DNA of 64,000 bases from contig NZ_VCDK01000002.1 in assembly GCF_007995215.1 (NCBI RefSeq), forward strand, positions 62,001 through 126,000, given 5' to 3'. Shown here piece by piece: positions 1 through 8,475 of the stretch (positions are counted from its first letter, which is position 1; each line of letters starts with the position of its first letter). Origin of the DNA: Shimia ponticola. Its GTDB lineage: Bacteria > Pseudomonadota > Alphaproteobacteria > Rhodobacterales > Rhodobacteraceae. The notes below the pieces were generated by a model. That model saw nothing but the letters and a program-made list of their open reading frames with translations. It searched no databases and had not been told where the DNA came from. A program made the position numbers and the translations under genes.

Positions 1-218
1 GTGCCAGTACCCCATCCGATCACAGGACAATCGTGTTCCGCGCAGATTTCCACGATGCGTGACACGTCCTCAGTCGTGGTGGGGTAAACCACTGCATCCG
101 GTGGGAAATCGGGAAAATGTGTCTCGGATCGACCATGCAGGTCGCGATCACTCTTGGACGTCGTGACACGATCCCCTAACAAAGAGGTAAGTGCAGCGAT
201 GGCTTGCGCGTTCTGCAT
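1..218 (-). CDS. FAD-linked oxidase (D-lactate dehydrogenase / GlcD type), N-terminal part
   Basis: Only the first 72 codons are in the window; the gene runs off the left edge. Read on the minus strand from the ATG at 218 it begins MQNAQAIAALTSLLGDR and continues through VVYPTTTEDVSRIVEIC to a glycine-rich VIGWGTGT. This is the usual start of the FAD_binding_4 (PF01565) fold of membrane-associated 2-hydroxyacid oxidases such as cytochrome-linked D-lactate dehydrogenase and glycolate oxidase GlcD. These oxidise D-lactate or glycolate and pass electrons to the respiratory chain. It is divergent from the ClC gene. The exact substrate cannot be judged from this fragment; the FAD-oxidase assignment itself is firm. 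Confidence 0.82.
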   Translation of the reverse strand, partial: MQNAQAIAALTSLLGDRVTTSKSDRDLHGRSETHFPDFPPDAVVYPTTTEDVSRIVEICAEHDCPVIGWGTG

Positions 219-330
219 GGCTTGGCCTTTCGGCGTGGCAAGGGACGGGTTGGAAAATCAGTCCTCACTTCATAGGCGTGGGCCTGATGCGGGACAAGCA
301 TTTGCCGTTGCCAAGGCACGTCGGAGACTT

Positions 331-1992
331 ATGGCACTGGGGCCTCAAAACCTGCGCGAAATCCTTGCCCAAAGCTGGGCATTGCTGCGTGCAAACGGGC
401 CAAGCCAAGTCCAGTTTTGGTTCATCGCGCTTCTGGTGGGTATCGCGGGCGGTTTTGCGGCGCTTGGCTTTCGGCTTGCCATCGAAGCGCTGCAAAAGGC
501 GTTCTACGGTGTGGATGACATCAGCCTGATGCACAGTTTTGCGGCAGGCCTGCCGTGGTATGTCATCTTGGTTATCCCGATCATTGGCGGTCTGGCCGTC
601 GGGATAATCCTGAATACCTTTACCCGCGACGGGCGCGTGCGGTCGGTGGCCGATGTCATTGAAGGTGCAGCGCTTCGCGAAGGCCGTGTTGAGGGACGCG
701 AGGGGTTGGCCTCGGCTCTGGCTTCGTTGATTACCTTGTCCACGGGTGGGTCGACGGGTCGAGAGGGACCGGTTGTTCACCTGGCCGGGGTGATTTCGTC
801 CAAAGTCTCAAAACTGATCAAGGCAGATGGCATCACGGGACGTGACCTTTTGGGATGCGCTGTCGCGGCGGCGGTATCTGCGTCGTTCAACGCCCCGATT
901 GCTGGTGCTCTATTCGCGCTTGAGGTGATCTTGCGCCATTTTGCGCTGCACGCCTTTGCGCCGATCATGATCGCGTCAGTTGCCGGCACCGTCGTGGCAC
1001 GCGCGCGTTTCGGGGACATCACGGAATTCGAAATTCCGGGCGAACCGGTGCTCAGTTTCTACTTAGAACTGCCCGCTTTCCTCATTCTCGGCCTTATGTG
1101 TGGGATCGTGGCGGTGATCATGATGCGCACCGTGTTCTGGACAGAAGAGGCCGCCAACAGCCTGCAAGACCGCACGGGGATTCCCGGTTTCTTGCGACCA
1201 GCGATCTCTGGGGCGGCGCTTGGTGCCATCGCCATTTTCTTTCCACATATCATCGGTGTCGGATACGAAACGACGACAGAGGCACTCTCTGGCAACATAC
1301 TTTGGCACAACGCGGTGGTCTTTTGCATCGTCAAGATCGTGGCCGTCGCCATCACCATGGGCGGGCGCATGGGCGGTGGCATCTTTTCTCCATCACTGAT
1401 GGTGGGCGCGTTGACCGGGCTTGCCTTCGGGATCATCGCGACAAGCCTTTTTCCCAACGTCTCTGGCACCACGTCGCTTTATGCCTTGGCGGGCATGGGC
1501 GCTGTGGCCGCCGCCGTTTTGGGCGCGCCGATTTCGACGATCCTCATCGTTTTTGAGCTCACGGGCGACTGGCAGACCGGGCTTGCGGTGATGGTGGCGG
1601 TATCGATGTCGACGGCGCTTGCCACCAACCTTGTTGATCGCAGCTTCTTTCTTACTCAGTTGGAGCGTCGCGGCATTCACCTTGCTGCCGGGCCTCAGGC
1701 CTATCTGCTCGCCACCTTTGGCGTGGCCCAGATCATGCGGCGGCCTGATCACCCGGATGCCCCACCAGAAAACACCAGTTGGTCCAAGATTAACGAAGGT
1801 ATCTATCTGACGACCGTCGCCACCCTAGAGGACGCGATGCCGATCTTTGAGCAGAGCAACGCTGTCTACATCCCGATCGTCAATCTGGGCAAAGACGGTA
1901 CGCCCACGTTGCAGGGGACGCTGCATCAGGTTGATGCGCTCAAAGCCTATAACCGCGCGCTGGCGGCGACAGCCGCAGAAGAGCATTCCTAG
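331..1992 (+). CDS. ClC-family chloride channel / transporter
   Basis: A 553-residue polytopic inner-membrane protein. The key ClC signature GSTGREGPVVH is present, with the gating glutamate at about residue 145. The downstream GGRMGGGIFSPSLMVGA and the late GMGAVAAAVLGAP helix motifs are also clear. The classical GSGIP selectivity motif is not seen; the equivalent stretch reads ADVIEGAALREG. A short soluble tail (about residues 480-550) looks like a single CBS-like half. An open frame extends upstream to 154 but would overlap the divergent oxidase gene. ATG 331 has GGAG five bases ahead and is preferred. Its stop overlaps the stop of the convergent DUF427 gene in the sequence CTAG. Role: anion flux or H+/Cl- exchange; transported ion uncertain. 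Confidence 0.9.
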   Translation: MALGPQNLREILAQSWALLRANGPSQVQFWFIALLVGIAGGFAALGFRLAIEALQKAFYGVDDISLMHSFAAGLPWYVILVIPIIGGLAVGIILNTFTRDGRVRSVADVIEGAALREGRVEGREGLASALASLITLSTGGSTGREGPVVHLAGVISSKVSKLIKADGITGRDLLGCAVAAAVSASFNAPIAGALFALEVILRHFALHAFAPIMIASVAGTVVARARFGDITEFEIPGEPVLSFYLELPAFLILGLMCGIVAVIMMRTVFWTEEAANSLQDRTGIPGFLRPAISGAALGAIAIFFPHIIGVGYETTTEALSGNILWHNAVVFCIVKIVAVAITMGGRMGGGIFSPSLMVGALTGLAFGIIATSLFPNVSGTTSLYALAGMGAVAAAVLGAPISTILIVFELTGDWQTGLAVMVAVSMSTALATNLVDRSFFLTQLERRGIHLAAGPQAYLLATFGVAQIMRRPDHPDAPPENTSWSKINEGIYLTTVATLEDAMPIFEQSNAVYIPIVNLGKDGTPTLQGTLHQVDALKAYNRALAATAAEEHS

Positions 1993-2330
1993 AGCTTTTC
2001 GACCGTCACCATCTCATGTGCAAAGGCAAGGTGCCCGGCGATGTCGGACACGCCGTCCAGCGGGGTCTCGTAGGACCATGCGGCATTGTCCAACGTGCCG
2101 CTCTTGGTCACGAGATGGAAATAGCTGGCATCGCCCTTGTGCGGGCAATGGGTGGATTTCTCGGAGGAGTCAAAGAACGCCATCGCGATGTCGCCACGCG
2201 GGAAATAAATCACCTCTGGGTAATCGCCCTCGGCCAGTTCAAGTGCATTTGCGCTTTCGGCGACAACGGCTCCTGCCACACGTACAACCCATGTGCCGTC
2301 AGCTTTGCGAATTTTGATGTGATCGGCCAT
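1989..2330 (-). CDS. DUF427 domain protein
   Basis: A 113-residue soluble protein that fits the DUF427 family (PF04248). Recognisable pieces are the early RVAGAVVAES strand, VIYFPRGDI, the SEKSTHCPHKGDASYF core with its cysteine and histidines, and AWSYETP near the end. Members are small beta-rich proteins of unknown biochemical role. ATG 2330 is chosen because AAGGA precedes it at a good distance; a start nine codons earlier lacks this. It converges on the ClC gene, and the two stop codons share bases. Confidence 0.85.
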   Translation of the reverse strand: MADHIKIRKADGTWVVRVAGAVVAESANALELAEGDYPEVIYFPRGDIAMAFFDSSEKSTHCPHKGDASYFHLVTKSGTLDNAAWSYETPLDGVSDIAGHLAFAHEMVTVEKL

Positions 2331-2389
2331 GGTGCTCGTCCTTCGAGAAATATTCATGCTGTGTCACGTGCCACTAAGGCAAGTTTATG

Positions 2390-4168
2390 TCAAACAGGGT
2401 GAACAGCCTGTGACAGCCAAGCAGATGCTCGGTCACTGAGTTTCCCCTCAAGTTGCTCCGCGCAGATTGCGTGATAGCTGTTGATCCACTGCCGCTCCTC
2501 ATGGCTCAGCATCTCTGGCACGATCAGGCTCCGGTCGATTGGCACGTGGGTCAGCGTCTCAAAGTCATACATGGCACGATTGTCGCCGCCTGCCAGGGTA
2601 GGGGCCTCTTGGACCACGATCAGGTTTTCGATACGAATGCCAAAGGCACCTTCGCGGTAATATCCCGGTTCATTGGACAAGATCATGCCCGGCTGAAGCG
2701 GGAGATTGGACACACGGCTGATCCGCGCAGGGCCTTCGTGGACGCTGAGATAGCTGCCGACGCCATGACCGGTCCCATGGTCATAGTCCTGACCGGCCAT
2801 CCACAGCGGTGCACGAGCGAGCGTGTCAATATGCGCGCCCGCGACACCCTTGGGGAACCGGATCCGGCTGATGGCGATCATCCCTTGTAGCACACGTGTG
2901 AAACAGATGCGTTCCTCGTTGCCGACATCGCCAAGTGCGATGGTGCGGGTGATATCTGTGGTGCCATCGATATATTGCCCCCCGGAATCGACCAGCAGCA
3001 ACTCTCCGCTGCGCAGGCGGCGGTTGGTATCGTGGCTAACGCGATAGTGGACGATGGCCGCATTCGGACCGCTGCCAGAAATGGTCTCGAAAGAGATATC
3101 GCGCAGCGCGTTGGTGCCCGCGCGAAAGCCTTCTAATGCTGTGACGACGTCAATTTCAGTCAGCTCAGATGGTGTTTGCGCATCCAGCCATGCCAGAAAT
3201 TCGACCATGGCAACGGCATCGCGACGATGCGCAGCGCGCATACCTTCCAACTCTGTCGGGTTCTTGCGGGCTTTGGGCATCACGCATGGGTCGTCCCCGG
3301 CAACCATTTTGTCGCCCAGTGTCTGTTCAACGATGACCGGCGCACTGCTTGTGTCTGCGCGCACGGGGCCGTTCAGCCCATCCAGCACGCTGAGAAACGC
3401 ATCAAACGGATGTTGGCGAATGGATGGGTCCGGGCCAAGATCATCGGTCTTGCCCGGATCGATAAACAGATCGACCGAAGCGTCCGCGTGCAGAATGGCG
3501 TAGGCCTGCGTGATCGGGATACGCGGGATGTCATTGCCGCGAATGTTGAGCAGCCAGCAGATGCTGTCCGGCAAGGTCAGAACAGCTGCGTTATGTCCGG
3601 CGCCCCGCAAGCCTTTGGCAAGCGTCTCGCGTTTCTCGACCGAGCTTTGCCCCGATAATTCAATCGGGTGGGCCGTGACAGGCGCATGTGGTCGGTTGGG
3701 TCTGTCGCTCCAAATTAGATCGATCTTGTTCTCGGTCGGTTGCAGCGTGAGTTGGCCGTTCAGCTTGTCACGCAGCGCCGCGATTTCCTTGATCGTATGC
3801 AGCCAGGGGTCAAATCCGATGACGGCGCCCTTCGGCGCCTGTTCCAAGAGCCAATCGGCCAGTCCCACCTCGGGCCATGGCACCGGGGTAAAAACGTCAG
3901 CCACCTGTTCCTTGACCTGCACACGATAACGACCGTCGATAAAGACGCCGGCACTCTCGGCAAGCACGGCACAGAAGCCGGCAGACCCGGTAAACCCGGT
4001 GAGCCAAGCAAGCCTTTCATCGCAAGGCGCCACGTACTCGCCTTGCCATGCATCGGCGCGGGGGACCAGCAGACCGTCAAGGCTGTAGTCCTTCAGTGTC
4101 TTGCGAAGTTGAGCGAGCCGTGGCGGCCCCTGATCGGGTGAGGTCGGAGCATCAAACGTCTGAAACAT
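2390..4168 (-). CDS. Xaa-Pro aminopeptidase (M24B family)
   Basis: 592 residues, the length of the three-domain aminopeptidase P type. Two creatinase-like N-terminal domains (LLVPRADAWQGEY; LTGFTGSAG) precede the catalytic pita-bread domain. The dinuclear metal ligands can be placed at D394 (LLVDSGGQY), D405 (GTTDITRT), H468 (HGTGHGVGSY), E500 (SNEPGYY) and E514 (IRIENLIVV), so the enzyme should be active. It removes an N-terminal residue from peptides with proline at position two, in the cytoplasm. It lies upstream of nothing obvious and is followed on the same strand by the DUF427 gene 59 bases away. Confidence 0.93.
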   Translation of the reverse strand: MFQTFDAPTSPDQGPPRLAQLRKTLKDYSLDGLLVPRADAWQGEYVAPCDERLAWLTGFTGSAGFCAVLAESAGVFIDGRYRVQVKEQVADVFTPVPWPEVGLADWLLEQAPKGAVIGFDPWLHTIKEIAALRDKLNGQLTLQPTENKIDLIWSDRPNRPHAPVTAHPIELSGQSSVEKRETLAKGLRGAGHNAAVLTLPDSICWLLNIRGNDIPRIPITQAYAILHADASVDLFIDPGKTDDLGPDPSIRQHPFDAFLSVLDGLNGPVRADTSSAPVIVEQTLGDKMVAGDDPCVMPKARKNPTELEGMRAAHRRDAVAMVEFLAWLDAQTPSELTEIDVVTALEGFRAGTNALRDISFETISGSGPNAAIVHYRVSHDTNRRLRSGELLLVDSGGQYIDGTTDITRTIALGDVGNEERICFTRVLQGMIAISRIRFPKGVAGAHIDTLARAPLWMAGQDYDHGTGHGVGSYLSVHEGPARISRVSNLPLQPGMILSNEPGYYREGAFGIRIENLIVVQEAPTLAGGDNRAMYDFETLTHVPIDRSLIVPEMLSHEERQWINSYHAICAEQLEGKLSDRASAWLSQAVHPV

Positions 4169-4207
4169 GCGCGCACCTGACCAAAGAACGCCCGTCGGTG
4201 CAATGGA

Positions 4208-5152
4208 TCAGGACTGATTAGGTGTCGGTCCGAAAGGTGAGCCATCGGCGACATCGGTTTGATGCGCCCCCAGAAGGTAGAGATAGGTGTTGTGATTATG
4301 CTGCCCGACGACGCTATCATAATAACTCGGGTCATTTGGGACGTGCTTCTTTTGCGTATTCAGCGCGACGACCTTGGCATCGGGTTGCGCGAAATCCGAT
4401 TGTGACAATCCAGTCGCGAGGCTCCACCCATCAACGGCGACCCGGATCAGACCCTGGTCAATTGTCGCTTTCACCGGAAGTCCGATTTCCCAAATGTCCG
4501 ACATGTTGGCATATCCGGTCGGCACGATGTCGAGCATGTTGTAATAGCGTGTGCTGTCCAATGTGGTGCTGACATAGGTGGCAAAGGTCGGGTCACCGGT
4601 GGAAGGAGCCGCAAAGGTGTGGCTGGTGATGCGGGACAGCGCGATATCTCCCATGGCCGCGACATAGGCATGCATCAGAGGTGCAAGACCCGCGCCTTGG
4701 CTGTGCCCGGTGACGTAGATCTTGCCAGTGGCCGCTTTGACCGTAGTCATCATCGGGGTGCCGTCTACCGGGTCGGTGGCATTGGCCATATCAAACACGG
4801 CTGTCTTGAACTTGGAGGACACTTTTCCCGGAATGGCGCTTGGGAAATGGGTCGGTTCAAGCGCGTCGGGCAAATCCTCGTACCAGCTCTTCAGGTCATC
4901 ATAGACCGTCCCGCGCAGCACGATCGCAATGTCTCCGGCTGTGTTTTGCGCAACGAAGACAAGGTTGTCATCATAGAGCGTGACTGGTCCCCACAACCGC
5001 TGCCACCCGGCGTGATGCGTGGCGTAGGTGGTGTTCTTTAACTCGGTTTCAATGTCACCGCGAATGTCCGATTTCTTGCCCGTTTCGCCGACATAGGCGA
5101 TGGCCGCCAAAGTCGCCATCTGAGCATCAATGCCGATATTATGGTTGCTCAC
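4208..5152 (-). CDS. Lipase class 3 family protein
   Basis: A 314-residue alpha/beta hydrolase. The lipase-3 (PF01764) hallmark VTGHSQGAGL carries the nucleophilic serine at about residue 151, and FVAQNTAGDIAIVLRGT upstream is the oxyanion-hole strand. TFAAPSTGDPTF and later DIVP supply the regions usually holding the aspartate. No signal peptide or lipobox is visible, so export, if any, would use another route. The start is uncertain: GTG 5152 gives MSNHNIGIDAQ with a GGGGGGAT tract ahead; TTG codons at 5209 and slightly inside are alternatives. Substrate unknown. Confidence 0.78.
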   Translation of the reverse strand: MSNHNIGIDAQMATLAAIAYVGETGKKSDIRGDIETELKNTTYATHHAGWQRLWGPVTLYDDNLVFVAQNTAGDIAIVLRGTVYDDLKSWYEDLPDALEPTHFPSAIPGKVSSKFKTAVFDMANATDPVDGTPMMTTVKAATGKIYVTGHSQGAGLAPLMHAYVAAMGDIALSRITSHTFAAPSTGDPTFATYVSTTLDSTRYYNMLDIVPTGYANMSDIWEIGLPVKATIDQGLIRVAVDGWSLATGLSQSDFAQPDAKVVALNTQKKHVPNDPSYYDSVVGQHNHNTYLYLLGAHQTDVADGSPFGPTPNQS

Positions 5153-5237
5153 ACTCAAATCCCCCCCAATCAATACCTCACGGTAGGGGGGGCATGACGC
5201 GTGCGTCAACGGAAATCACAACCGGGAATTGAACGCC

Positions 5238-7118
5238 CTAGCTTGCGCGCTTCATTCCCATGATGCGCGCGCGGGCCCGAGGGTCGCTGTCGAAAAGGCT
5301 GGCCAATTGCTCGGTCATTGCGCCTGCAAGCTGTTCGACATCGGTGATGGTGACGGCGCGGTCATAGTAGCGCGTCACATCGTGCCCGATCCCGATGGCG
5401 ATCAGTTCGACGATCTTCTTCTTTTCCACCATGGCGATCACGTCGCGCAGGTGTTTCTCAAGATAGTTCGCCGGATTCACGGACAGCGTCGAGTCGTCCA
5501 CCGGTGCGCCGTCAGAAATCACCATCAGAATTTTGCGCGCCTCTGGCCGTCCGGCCATGCGTTTATGCGCCCATTCCAGCGCCTCGCCGTCGATGTTTTC
5601 CTTGAGCAGACCTTCCTTCATCATCAGCCCAAGGTTCGGACGTGTCCGGCGCCACGGGGCGTCGGCGCTTTTGTAGATAATGTGGCGAAGGTCATTCAGA
5701 CGGCCGGGTTGCTGCGGGCGACCTTCGGCCAGCCATTGTTCGCGGCACAGCCCGCCTTTCCACGCGCGCGTAGTAAAGCCCAGAATCTCGACCTTGACTT
5801 GGCAGCGTTCCAGAGTGCGTGCCAAGACGTCCGCGCAGATTGCCGCGATCGAGATCGGACGCCCCCGCATGGACCCGGAGTTGTCGATTAAGAGCGTCAC
5901 GCAAGTATCGCGGAACTCGGTGTCTTTTTCGACTTTGAAGGATAGCGGTGTGGTTGGGTTCGCGACGACGCGCGCCAAACGACCAGCATCCAGCATCCCT
6001 TCTTCCAGATCGAATTCCCACGACCGGTTTTGCTGTGCCTGCAAGCGGCGCTGCAATTTATTGGCCAACCGCGAGACCGCGCCCTTCAGCGGGTCGAGTT
6101 GCTGATCAAGATAGGCGCGAAGGCGTTCCAACTCGGCAGGTTCTGCCAAATCCTCGGCGCGCACTTCTTCGTCATTCTCGGTCTGATAAACGATGTAGTC
6201 TGGATCGGCCTCGGAATGCGGCTGAGGGGCAGGAGGCTCCATCGGGGCGTCGCCCTCTGGCATTTCCGCCTCTTCAGCCATTTCGGCCTCGGCCATGTCG
6301 TCCAGCGTGACCGAAGCAGATGCCGCATCCTGCTGTTCTTCTTGGCTTTGCTCGGGCGATGCGTCCATATCCTGGTCGTCATCGCTGTCATCCTGACCGG
6401 TGCTGTCAGGTTGATCGTCGTTTTCCGGCTCGGCTTCGTTTTCGTCCAGATCGTCTTCGTCCAGACTATCGGGATCATCGCCAAGCTGATCGCCATAGCC
6501 CAGATCGGTAATGACCTGACGTGCAAGCTTGGCAAAGGCCGCCTGATCCGCCAGCAACTCATCGATATTCTCAAGCGTGCCGCCTGCTTGCTGTTCGATA
6601 TAGCCCTGCCAAAGCTCCATCACATTGGACGCGCCCGGCGGCAGGTCGCGCCCGGTGGCCAGATGCCGCACAAGATAGCCTGCGGCGACAGCCAAAGGAG
6701 CCTCTGCGGCCTCCTTGATGTCGGCATAGCCCTTGCGCATCGCTTCGTTGGCGATCTTGGCGTCAATGTTTGACGCGGTGCCTGGCATGTAGCGCGCGCC
6801 GACGGCTTCGCAGCGCGCGGTTTCCATCGCCTCGTACAGATCGCGTGCCATGTTGCCGTTCGGCACATAGCGATTGTAGACCGATGCATCGTGATACTTG
6901 TGGCGCAATGCCAACGCATCAGCGGTGCCGCGGGCCAAAAGGATTTCACCGCGCGTCATACGGCGGCTTACCTGAGGTAGGCGGACTGTGTCGTTCGTGG
7001 CACCGGGGGGGTCAACAGAATAGGTGACAGACAGGTCCGCGTCATCGGCAACCACCTTGGTCGCCTCGGCCAGCGCCTTTTTGAACGGGTCTGCCGGATT
7101 GTCTGATTGCTGCGCCAT
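5238..7118 (-). CDS. cobT: Cobaltochelatase subunit CobT
   Basis: A 626-residue subunit of the ATP-dependent aerobic cobaltochelatase, which with CobN and CobS inserts cobalt into hydrogenobyrinic acid a,c-diamide during B12 synthesis. The N-terminal CobT domain is followed by a strongly acidic linker (about residues 215-297) and a C-terminal von Willebrand A domain. The MIDAS motif is [11 protein letters not shown], with D412, S414 and S416. The final [10 protein letters not shown] strand is also present. ATG 7118 is preferred over GTG 7127 because AAGGG sits ahead of it. CobT is split from cobS by two genes on the same strand; cobN is outside the window. Confidence 0.95.
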   Translation of the reverse strand: MAQQSDNPADPFKKALAEATKVVADDADLSVTYSVDPPGATNDTVRLPQVSRRMTRGEILLARGTADALALRHKYHDASVYNRYVPNGNMARDLYEAMETARCEAVGARYMPGTASNIDAKIANEAMRKGYADIKEAAEAPLAVAAGYLVRHLATGRDLPPGASNVMELWQGYIEQQAGGTLENIDELLADQAAFAKLARQVITDLGYGDQLGDDPDSLDEDDLDENEAEPENDDQPDSTGQDDSDDDQDMDASPEQSQEEQQDAASASVTLDDMAEAEMAEEAEMPEGDAPMEPPAPQPHSEADPDYIVYQTENDEEVRAEDLAEPAELERLRAYLDQQLDPLKGAVSRLANKLQRRLQAQQNRSWEFDLEEGMLDAGRLARVVANPTTPLSFKVEKDTEFRDTCVTLLIDNSGSMRGRPISIAAICADVLARTLERCQVKVEILGFTTRAWKGGLCREQWLAEGRPQQPGRLNDLRHIIYKSADAPWRRTRPNLGLMMKEGLLKENIDGEALEWAHKRMAGRPEARKILMVISDGAPVDDSTLSVNPANYLEKHLRDVIAMVEKKKIVELIAIGIGHDVTRYYDRAVTITDVEQLAGAMTEQLASLFDSDPRARARIMGMKRAS

Positions 7119-7188
7119 ACATGCCACCCTTGTTTCGCGGGCAAACTAGTGCCGCCGTGCAGGAATGGAAAGAGCCGGAAACGCCCGA

Positions 7189-7605
7189 TCAGGCTGGGGC
7201 GTCGCCCAAAACGAGCCGTTGGCATTCATCCAGATATGCCTCGGCTGCGGCACCATCAATTTCGCGTCGGCGCGTGTTGGTTCCGAAGTTGGCGGAGTTC
7301 AAAAGCGACGCCGTCGCCATCTTGGCCGTGATCCGCCAATCCAGAGCTTGGCGGCCCGGCATGCCCCAATCCATGGCGGCGGGCAACGTTGCATCGATCA
7401 ACTCTTCAAAGATCTCTTGCATCGCTTCGGCGCGCTCGGACGCGGACCCATCAAAGAACCTTTGATGTTCGGCCAGCGCTGAATACCGTCCGGCACAGGT
7501 CGCAAAAAGCTGAACCCTTTCAGACGGCGACCACGGCACGCCTTGCGCCTGCGCCATTGTGCTGGAGCCCAAGAGGAGAAAGAGAATTATTCTTAAACCG
7601 CCCAT
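7189..7605 (-). CDS. Small exported protein of unknown function
   Basis: 138 residues. An N-terminal signal peptide is clear: MGGLRIILFLLLGSSTMAQA, with a probable cleavage after AQA. The mature part is helical-looking, with two cysteines (LFATCAGRY and YLDECQRL) that could form a disulfide in the periplasm. No family is recognised. No good ribosome-binding site is visible ahead of ATG 7605. The upstream region carries three AATTAG/CTAATT half sites and a palindrome (listed separately). It lies between cobT and the racemase-like gene; no role in cobalamin synthesis is implied by sequence. Confidence 0.68.
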   Translation of the reverse strand: MGGLRIILFLLLGSSTMAQAQGVPWSPSERVQLFATCAGRYSALAEHQRFFDGSASERAEAMQEIFEELIDATLPAAMDWGMPGRQALDWRITAKMATASLLNSANFGTNTRRREIDGAAAEAYLDECQRLVLGDAPA

Positions 7606-7606
7606 A

Positions 7607-7644
7607 AATTAGACTTTAAGGGCTAATTATGTTCGATCAATTAG
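7607..7644. promoter_or_regulatory. AT-rich upstream region with three AATTAG/CTAATT half sites
   Basis: Just upstream of the small exported protein gene, AATTAG occurs at 7607-7612, its complement CTAATT at 7623-7628, and AATTAG again at 7639-7644. The last two form an inverted repeat with a 10-base spacer. The block is much more AT-rich than its surroundings and is a likely promoter/operator. The regulator is unknown. Confidence 0.35.
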
Positions 7645-7671
7645 GCCGTTTGAAAAAATTTACGCCGCGCG

Positions 7672-7685
7672 CGCAACATGTTGCG
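7672..7685. promoter_or_regulatory. 14-bp perfect palindrome CGCAACATGTTGCG
   Basis: A perfect, uninterrupted 14-base palindrome lies between the racemase-like gene end and the start of the small exported protein gene, 66-80 bases upstream of the latter. No T-run follows on either strand, so it is not a typical terminator. A dimeric regulator site is the simplest reading; it may be chance. Confidence 0.35.
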
Positions 7686-7711
7686 TTCCCGCGTCACCAG
7701 TCCACAAGGCG

Positions 7712-8395
7712 TTAAAGCTGATCCAAGGTGACCCGGTCACAGGCCAAGTTGGCCAGGATCGCAACATGCACGTTCAGCGCGTCAATAATCGGGTAATCAG
7801 GGACGATATCAGAGAATGCCAGATTCAGGTCCGTTCCGGCGAGGATAACCGCCTGTGCCCCCTGATCCATCATGGTTTGACCTGCCTGAACAAACACTTC
7901 CCTCTGAGCGTCGTTGCATCGTCCAGACAGTGCCACATCCAGATAGGTTTGACCGACCTCTTCGAGTGCGTCAGGAGCTAAGGCACGTGTGCGTTTTAGC
8001 TGACCATAAAGACCAGTGCGCATCACGATGTCGGTTCCCAATAGTCCAACAGTTTGGAAACCCTGCGACTCAAAGTAGGTGTCCAAAGGCGTGACGCCCG
8101 ACACAAGCGGCAGCGCGGAAACCTTGCGCGTTTCTTCAAAACAAAAATGCCCGCCCAGCGACGTGATAGCCGCGCAGTCGGCCCCGGCGGCTTTGAGACG
8201 GTTGATCAAACCTGCATAGATGTTGGCCTGTTGGTCAGGTCGGTCTGCGCGCACATTCTCCACAAGCGTGGGAGCGTCCGCCTGCACAATGGTCAATTCC
8301 ATCGGCACGGACCGCTCGCGCATGATCGCGCAGAGGCGTTCATAATAAACAACGGTCGAGGCGGGGCCGATGCCCCCAATAAGTCCGATATGCAT
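7712..8395 (-). CDS. Aspartate/glutamate racemase-family protein lacking catalytic cysteines
   Basis: 227 residues with the two-domain Asp/Glu racemase fold (PF01177). The MHIGLIGGIGPAST start and VVYYERLC are typical of the aspartate-racemase branch. In active enzymes the first catalytic cysteine sits in CNTxH and the second in GCTE. Here the matching stretches read ITSLGGH (S79, H83) and ILAGTDL (G187, T188, D189), so both cysteines appear replaced. A nearby cysteine (C85 in HFCFEE) is out of register. It may be a non-racemase member or use different chemistry. It sits downstream of cobS, behind a terminator. Confidence 0.75.
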   Translation of the reverse strand: MHIGLIGGIGPASTVVYYERLCAIMRERSVPMELTIVQADAPTLVENVRADRPDQQANIYAGLINRLKAAGADCAAITSLGGHFCFEETRKVSALPLVSGVTPLDTYFESQGFQTVGLLGTDIVMRTGLYGQLKRTRALAPDALEEVGQTYLDVALSGRCNDAQREVFVQAGQTMMDQGAQAVILAGTDLNLAFSDIVPDYPIIDALNVHVAILANLACDRVTLDQL

Positions 8396-8420
8396 GCAGG
8401 TAAGCTAGAGGGGCAGACAC

Positions 8421-8449
8421 GAAAAAGCCCGCCACAAATTGTGACGGGC
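8421..8449 (-). terminator. Rho-independent terminator of cobS
   Basis: Read on the minus strand, GCCCGTCAC and GTGGCGGGC pair around AATTT with one mismatch and are followed directly by TTTTT. It lies 27 bases past the cobS stop and ahead of the racemase-like gene, so the two are probably separate transcripts. Confidence 0.8.
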
Positions 8450-8475
8450 ACATTTTCGGTAGCTGATGTCTGAGG

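Noticed and set aside
154-330. Longer N terminus for the ClC protein
   Set aside because: It would overlap the divergent FAD-oxidase start, is not hydrophobic or family-like, and ATG 331 has a good ribosome-binding site.
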